Part shown: positions 61,578-64,000 of the stretch, in pieces | Layout: each line of letters starts with the position of its first letter | Position numbering within the stretch: the stretch's first letter is position 1 | NCBI RefSeq assembly: GCF_009670965.2 | Contig: NZ_CP073239.1 | Location: forward strand, 1,488,001-1,552,000 | DNA length: 64,000 nt | Source of the DNA: Riemerella anatipestifer | GTDB lineage: Bacteria > Bacteroidota > Bacteroidia > Flavobacteriales > Weeksellaceae | Direction: 5' to 3' | Position numbers and translations under genes: made by a program | Notes under the pieces: generated by a model | What the model was told of the DNA's origin: nothing | The model's database searches: none | The model's input: the letters and a program-made list of their open reading frames with translations, nothing else

Positions 61578-62222
61578 ATGGAAAATCTACACGATAAAAG
61601 AAAAGTTTATGATAAAGGTGCTTTGTTAGAAGAGCAAGTGAAACCTAACCCAATAGAGCAGTTTAGAGATTGGTTTTCTGATGCTGAAGAACACCCTGCC
61701 ATTGCTGAGGCTAATGCTATGAGTATTTCTACCATAGATAAAGACGGTTGTCCTAGAACGAGAATGGTACTGCTAAAGGCGTACACTTGGGAAGGTTTTA
61801 TTTTTTACACCAACTATGATAGCCAAAAAGGGAAAGCCATAGAGGAGCATCATAAAGCGTGTTTACATTTCTTTTATCCACCGTTAGAGCGTCAAATTAC
61901 AATTAAAGCCAATATAGAACGCTTGGCAGAAAATTTAAGTGATGGTTATTTCCATTCTCGTCCTAGAGGAAGCCAGTTGGGAGCGGTAGTATCGCCACAA
62001 AGTCAAGTGATACCTGATAGAAATTTTCTAGAAAATAAACTTCAATTACTAGAAAAAGAACTAGAAGGAAAAGAAATCCCAAGACCCGAAAACTGGGGTG
62101 GCTACTTAGCAAAACCTTACGAAATAGAGTTTTGGCAGGGAAGACCTAACAGGTTACACGATAGAATAGTCTATAAATTAATTGATGATTTTGATTGGCA
62201 AATAGTTAGGTTAGCACCATAA
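61578..62222 (+). CDS. pdxH: pyridoxamine 5'-phosphate oxidase
   Basis: 214 aa. NPIEQFRDWFSDAEEHPAIAEANAMSISTID, CPRTRMVLLKAYTWEGFIFYTNYDSQKGKAIEEH, SRPRGSQLGAVVSPQSQVI and WGGYLAKPYEIEFWQGRPNRLHDRI are the FMN- and PLP-binding motifs. Oxidises PNP/PMP to PLP in the cytosol. Monocistronic on the plus strand, divergent from yqgE. Confidence 0.96.
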   Translation: MENLHDKRKVYDKGALLEEQVKPNPIEQFRDWFSDAEEHPAIAEANAMSISTIDKDGCPRTRMVLLKAYTWEGFIFYTNYDSQKGKAIEEHHKACLHFFYPPLERQITIKANIERLAENLSDGYFHSRPRGSQLGAVVSPQSQVIPDRNFLENKLQLLEKELEGKEIPRPENWGGYLAKPYEIEFWQGRPNRLHDRIVYKLIDDFDWQIVRLAP

Positions 62223-62273
62223 AAATTTTGAGTACCCAAGCAGAATAATGTAGGTATATATTGTTGGTGTAAT

Positions 62274-62393
62274 TTGAAAATTAATTTCTTATGGGGTACA
62301 AACTGTAATTTAAAAGAGTTATTATCTAATAGATTACCTCTGATTTTTGAAAGTGATTATGTAGGAGGTCTATCAGGTAGTGTTAAAAACTAA
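62274..62393 (+). other. short open frame, possible gene remnant
   Basis: A 39-codon frame from TTG at 62274 reading ...NLKELLSNRLPLIFESDYVG and GLSGSVKN. The composition looks protein-like but no family is recognised and no ATG start exists. May be the decayed end of a lost gene. It is the only content noticed in the 248-base gap 62223-62470 besides the terminator at its end. Confidence 0.2.
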
Positions 62394-62421
62394 ACTTTAT
62401 ATAAAAAACTTATAAATAAAA

Positions 62422-62446
62422 GTCGCTTCTGTAAAACAAAAGCGAC
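62422..62446 (-). terminator. terminator of the HU gene
   Basis: GTCGCTT / AAGCGAC seven-bp stem, followed on the minus strand by TTTTATTTAT. Lies 25 bases after the HU stop. Confidence 0.75.
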
Positions 62447-62470
62447 CTATTATTTCGTTGATGAAATAAA

Positions 62471-62761
62471 TTATTTTTTCTTAGCACCTGCTACAGCGTC
62501 AGCAAGTTCAGAACCAGCTTTAAATTTAGCTACTTTTTTAGCAGGGATTTTAATAGCTTTCTTAGTTGCAGGGTTGATACCTTGTCTAGCAGCTCTTTCA
62601 GCTACAGAAAAAGTTCCAAAACCAACTAAAGAAACTTTACCATCTTTTTTCTTAAGAGTTTCAGTTACAGCGTTAACGAAAGATTCTAGAGCTTTCTTAG
62701 CTGCTACTTTTGTGATTTCGGCATCTTTTGCCATTACGTCGATTAATTCAGACTTGTTCAT
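62471..62761 (-). CDS. HU family DNA-binding protein
   Basis: 96 aa. MNKSELIDVMAKDAEITKVAAKKALESFVNAVTETLKKKDGKVSLVGFGTFSVAERAARQGINPATKKAIKIPAKKVAKFKAGSELADAV is a complete HU/IHF sequence with the beta-arm RxGxNPxT. Nucleoid-associated DNA bending and compaction. Its own promoter (TTG-N19-TATATTTG) and terminator flank it. Unrelated in sequence length to the HU-like cassette proteins. Confidence 0.96.
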   Translation of the reverse strand: MNKSELIDVMAKDAEITKVAAKKALESFVNAVTETLKKKDGKVSLVGFGTFSVAERAARQGINPATKKAIKIPAKKVAKFKAGSELADAVAGAKKK

Positions 62762-62796
62762 AATGTTATAATTAAAAGTTAAGTTCTTATTGATAG

Positions 62797-62826
62797 CAAA
62801 TATAAAAGTTTTTTTGAAGTTTACAA
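62797..62826 (-). promoter_or_regulatory. two-element promoter of the HU gene, TTG-N19-TATATTTG
   Basis: On the minus strand TTG (62826-62824), a 19-base spacer and TATATTTG (62804-62797), 35 bases before the HU ATG. The 230 bases from here to the panD box are very AT-rich with no gene. Confidence 0.75.
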
Positions 62827-63046
62827 ATTTTTTATAGAAAAATAATTTTAAATTGATAAAATATACCTTTTTTCTTCTAAATATTTTAAATTCATTTTTT
62901 TGTTTTATATAGGCTTTACATATGGTGTTTTGTTTTTAAGTAGTTGTTTTATAGTTGTTTAATTATATTTAATTTAATTGTTGTTAAATTGAATAATACA
63001 AAAAAATACCACATCTAAAAATAGAGACTGTTTTGATAATTTGGTT

Positions 63047-63054
63047 TAAATTTG
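63047..63054 (+). promoter_or_regulatory. -7 promoter box of panD (TAAATTTG)
   Basis: Perfect TAnnTTTG ending four bases before the panD ATG at 63059, implying a leaderless transcript. Confidence 0.5.
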
Positions 63055-63058
63055 CAGC

Positions 63059-63409
63059 ATGTTAATAGAAGTATTTAAATCAAAGATTCATAGAGTAAAG
63101 GTAACAGAGTCTGACCTTAACTATATGGGTAGTATTACAATAGATGAGGAGCTTATAGAAGCGGCAGGTATTGTAGTTGGTGAAAGAGTTTATATTGTAA
63201 ATGTGAACAATGGTGAGCGTTTTGATACCTATGTAATTAAAGGTAAGAGAAAATCTGGAGAGGTTTGCCTCAATGGTCCTGCGGCGAGAAAGGTGCAGAA
63301 GGGAGATATCATCATTATTATTTCTTATGCACAGATGACTCCAGAAGAAGCACAGAATTTCCAACCTAAAATTGTTTTCCCTAACGAAGAAACTAACCTA
63401 CTTACTTAG
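63059..63409 (+). CDS. panD: aspartate 1-decarboxylase
   Basis: 116 aa. [32 protein letters not shown] contains the YMGS self-cleavage site (Gly-Ser near residues 24-25) that generates the pyruvoyl cofactor. [20 protein letters not shown] and [19 protein letters not shown] follow. Makes beta-alanine for pantothenate/CoA. The next gene's ATG directly abuts its stop, so the two are co-transcribed. Confidence 0.96.
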   Translation: MLIEVFKSKIHRVKVTESDLNYMGSITIDEELIEAAGIVVGERVYIVNVNNGERFDTYVIKGKRKSGEVCLNGPAARKVQKGDIIIIISYAQMTPEEAQNFQPKIVFPNEETNLLT

Positions 63410-64000
63410 ATGACGGCTAAAAGTAATCATAATCCGCTTAAGACATTACTTACCATAGTTATATCTATTGGTTTTGCAGGATTGTTTATGTGGTTGGCTG
63501 TAAAAGGGTTAGATTTAGAAAGTATTAAGCAATCTCTTGCCAAAGCAAATTACTTTTGGGTAGCGGTGGCCGCTTTTTTTGGAGTGCTGGCGTATTGGGT
63601 AAGAGCGATACGCTGGAATTTACTGCTAGAACCTATGGGATACACTATTTCTAATGCCAATGCACTTTGGACTTTATCCTTTGGTTATTTAATGAACCTT
63701 ACCATTCCTAGAAGTGGCGAAGTAGCAAGAGCGACCGCCCTCTATGGTGTTGAAAAAGTGCCTGTGGATAAATCGTTTGGGACTATTATTCTAGAGAGAG
63801 TGGTAGATTTAGTGTGTATGGGGCTTTTTTTAGCATTGACTCTATTGTTTAAATACGATGCTATACTTTCTTTCTACAAAATGGCATCGGCACAAAAACA
63901 AGAACAGCAATCCTTACAAGAAGGGAACTCATATAGTATGATTATTTCTTTAGTTTTATTGATGTTGGGTACTTTGGCTTTAATTCTTTTTAGAAAAAAA
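63410..64000 (+). CDS. flippase-like/YbhN family membrane protein (3' truncated by window)
   Basis: At least 197 aa, running off the window. Hydrophobic segments at about 11-30, 46-60, 75-100, 130-147 and 175-193. AYWVRAIRWNLLLEPMGYTISNANALWTLSFGYLMNLTIPRSGEVARATALYGVEKVPVDKSFGTIILERVVDLVCM is the lysylphosphatidylglycerol synthetase TM/YbhN (UPF0104) signature. Likely an inner-membrane lipid or polyprenyl flippase-like protein. Its ATG is adjacent to the panD stop. Confidence 0.88.
   Translation, partial: MTAKSNHNPLKTLLTIVISIGFAGLFMWLAVKGLDLESIKQSLAKANYFWVAVAAFFGVLAYWVRAIRWNLLLEPMGYTISNANALWTLSFGYLMNLTIPRSGEVARATALYGVEKVPVDKSFGTIILERVVDLVCMGLFLALTLLFKYDAILSFYKMASAQKQEQQSLQEGNSYSMIISLVLLMLGTLALILFRKK

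Overview
The window is about 64 kb of AT-rich chromosome from a Bacteroidota bacterium of class Flavobacteriia. Evidence for this includes gliding/T9SS genes (gldB, gldC, a GldA-like ATPase), a type IX secretion sorting domain on a secreted nuclease, FISUMP and DUF4469 families, promoters of the TTG-N18-20-TAnnTTTG type, and few Shine-Dalgarno sites. Gene content and style fit the Weeksellaceae (Riemerella/Chryseobacterium/Elizabethkingia group). Riemerella is my best guess, but the genus cannot be proved from the sequence alone.

Layout. 1-3.3 kb: a small accessory patch (unknown protein, integrase-like fragment, HNH protein, WYL regulator) beside an Arg-Pro-Ser tRNA cluster. 3.9-20.2 kb: housekeeping and envelope genes (amidase, LTA-synthase-like phosphoglycerol transferase, NPP-type phosphodiesterase, nadE-gldB-gldC, tsaC/sua5-like, Smr, YfcE phosphoesterase, truA, ABC exporters, pheS). 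20.3-33.2 kb: DUF2752/CCC membrane pair, ppk1-ppx polyphosphate operon, a strict 21-bp minisatellite, a Flavobacteriia-type GC-rich intergenic element, universal stress protein, FAH protein, exonuclease, pssA, M13 peptidase, CinA and Tat-type alkaline phosphatase. 36.5-52.2 kb: ABC ATPase, recG, FKBP-like lipoprotein, HslR-like protein, aroK, four tRNAs, rbfA, FtsX-type permease, T9SS nuclease, a TolC-MFP-RND efflux operon with a DUF2892 protein, and a Thr/Ser/Asn-rich lipoprotein. 55.8-64 kb: YkvA, two thioredoxin-fold proteins, aroC, EEP nuclease-like protein, pepD, YqgE, pdxH, HU, panD and a truncated flippase-like membrane protein.

The most striking structure is a pair of related cassettes in inverted orientation (left 33.23-36.49 kb reading leftward, right 52.27-55.77 kb reading rightward) flanking about 15.8 kb of ordinary genes. 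Each has the same architecture: a strong two-element promoter, a long conserved leader with a CA-dinucleotide tract and three conserved hairpins, unrelated secreted surface-type cargo (two small VGINT/VGIGT-type proteins on the left; one VGINT plus FISUMP lectin-like protein on the right), a nearly identical HU-like/Ig-like (HU-DNA_bdg + DUF4469) gene, and 36-bp perfect palindromes with core CTCGTACGAG. The right HU-like gene carries a one-base frameshift, and the CA tract is 16 units on the right but 4 on the left. This looks like a modular surface-antigen cassette with constant ends and variable cargo, and possible switching by repeat slippage or by recombination between the inverted copies. 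That functional reading is inference; the architecture is directly visible.
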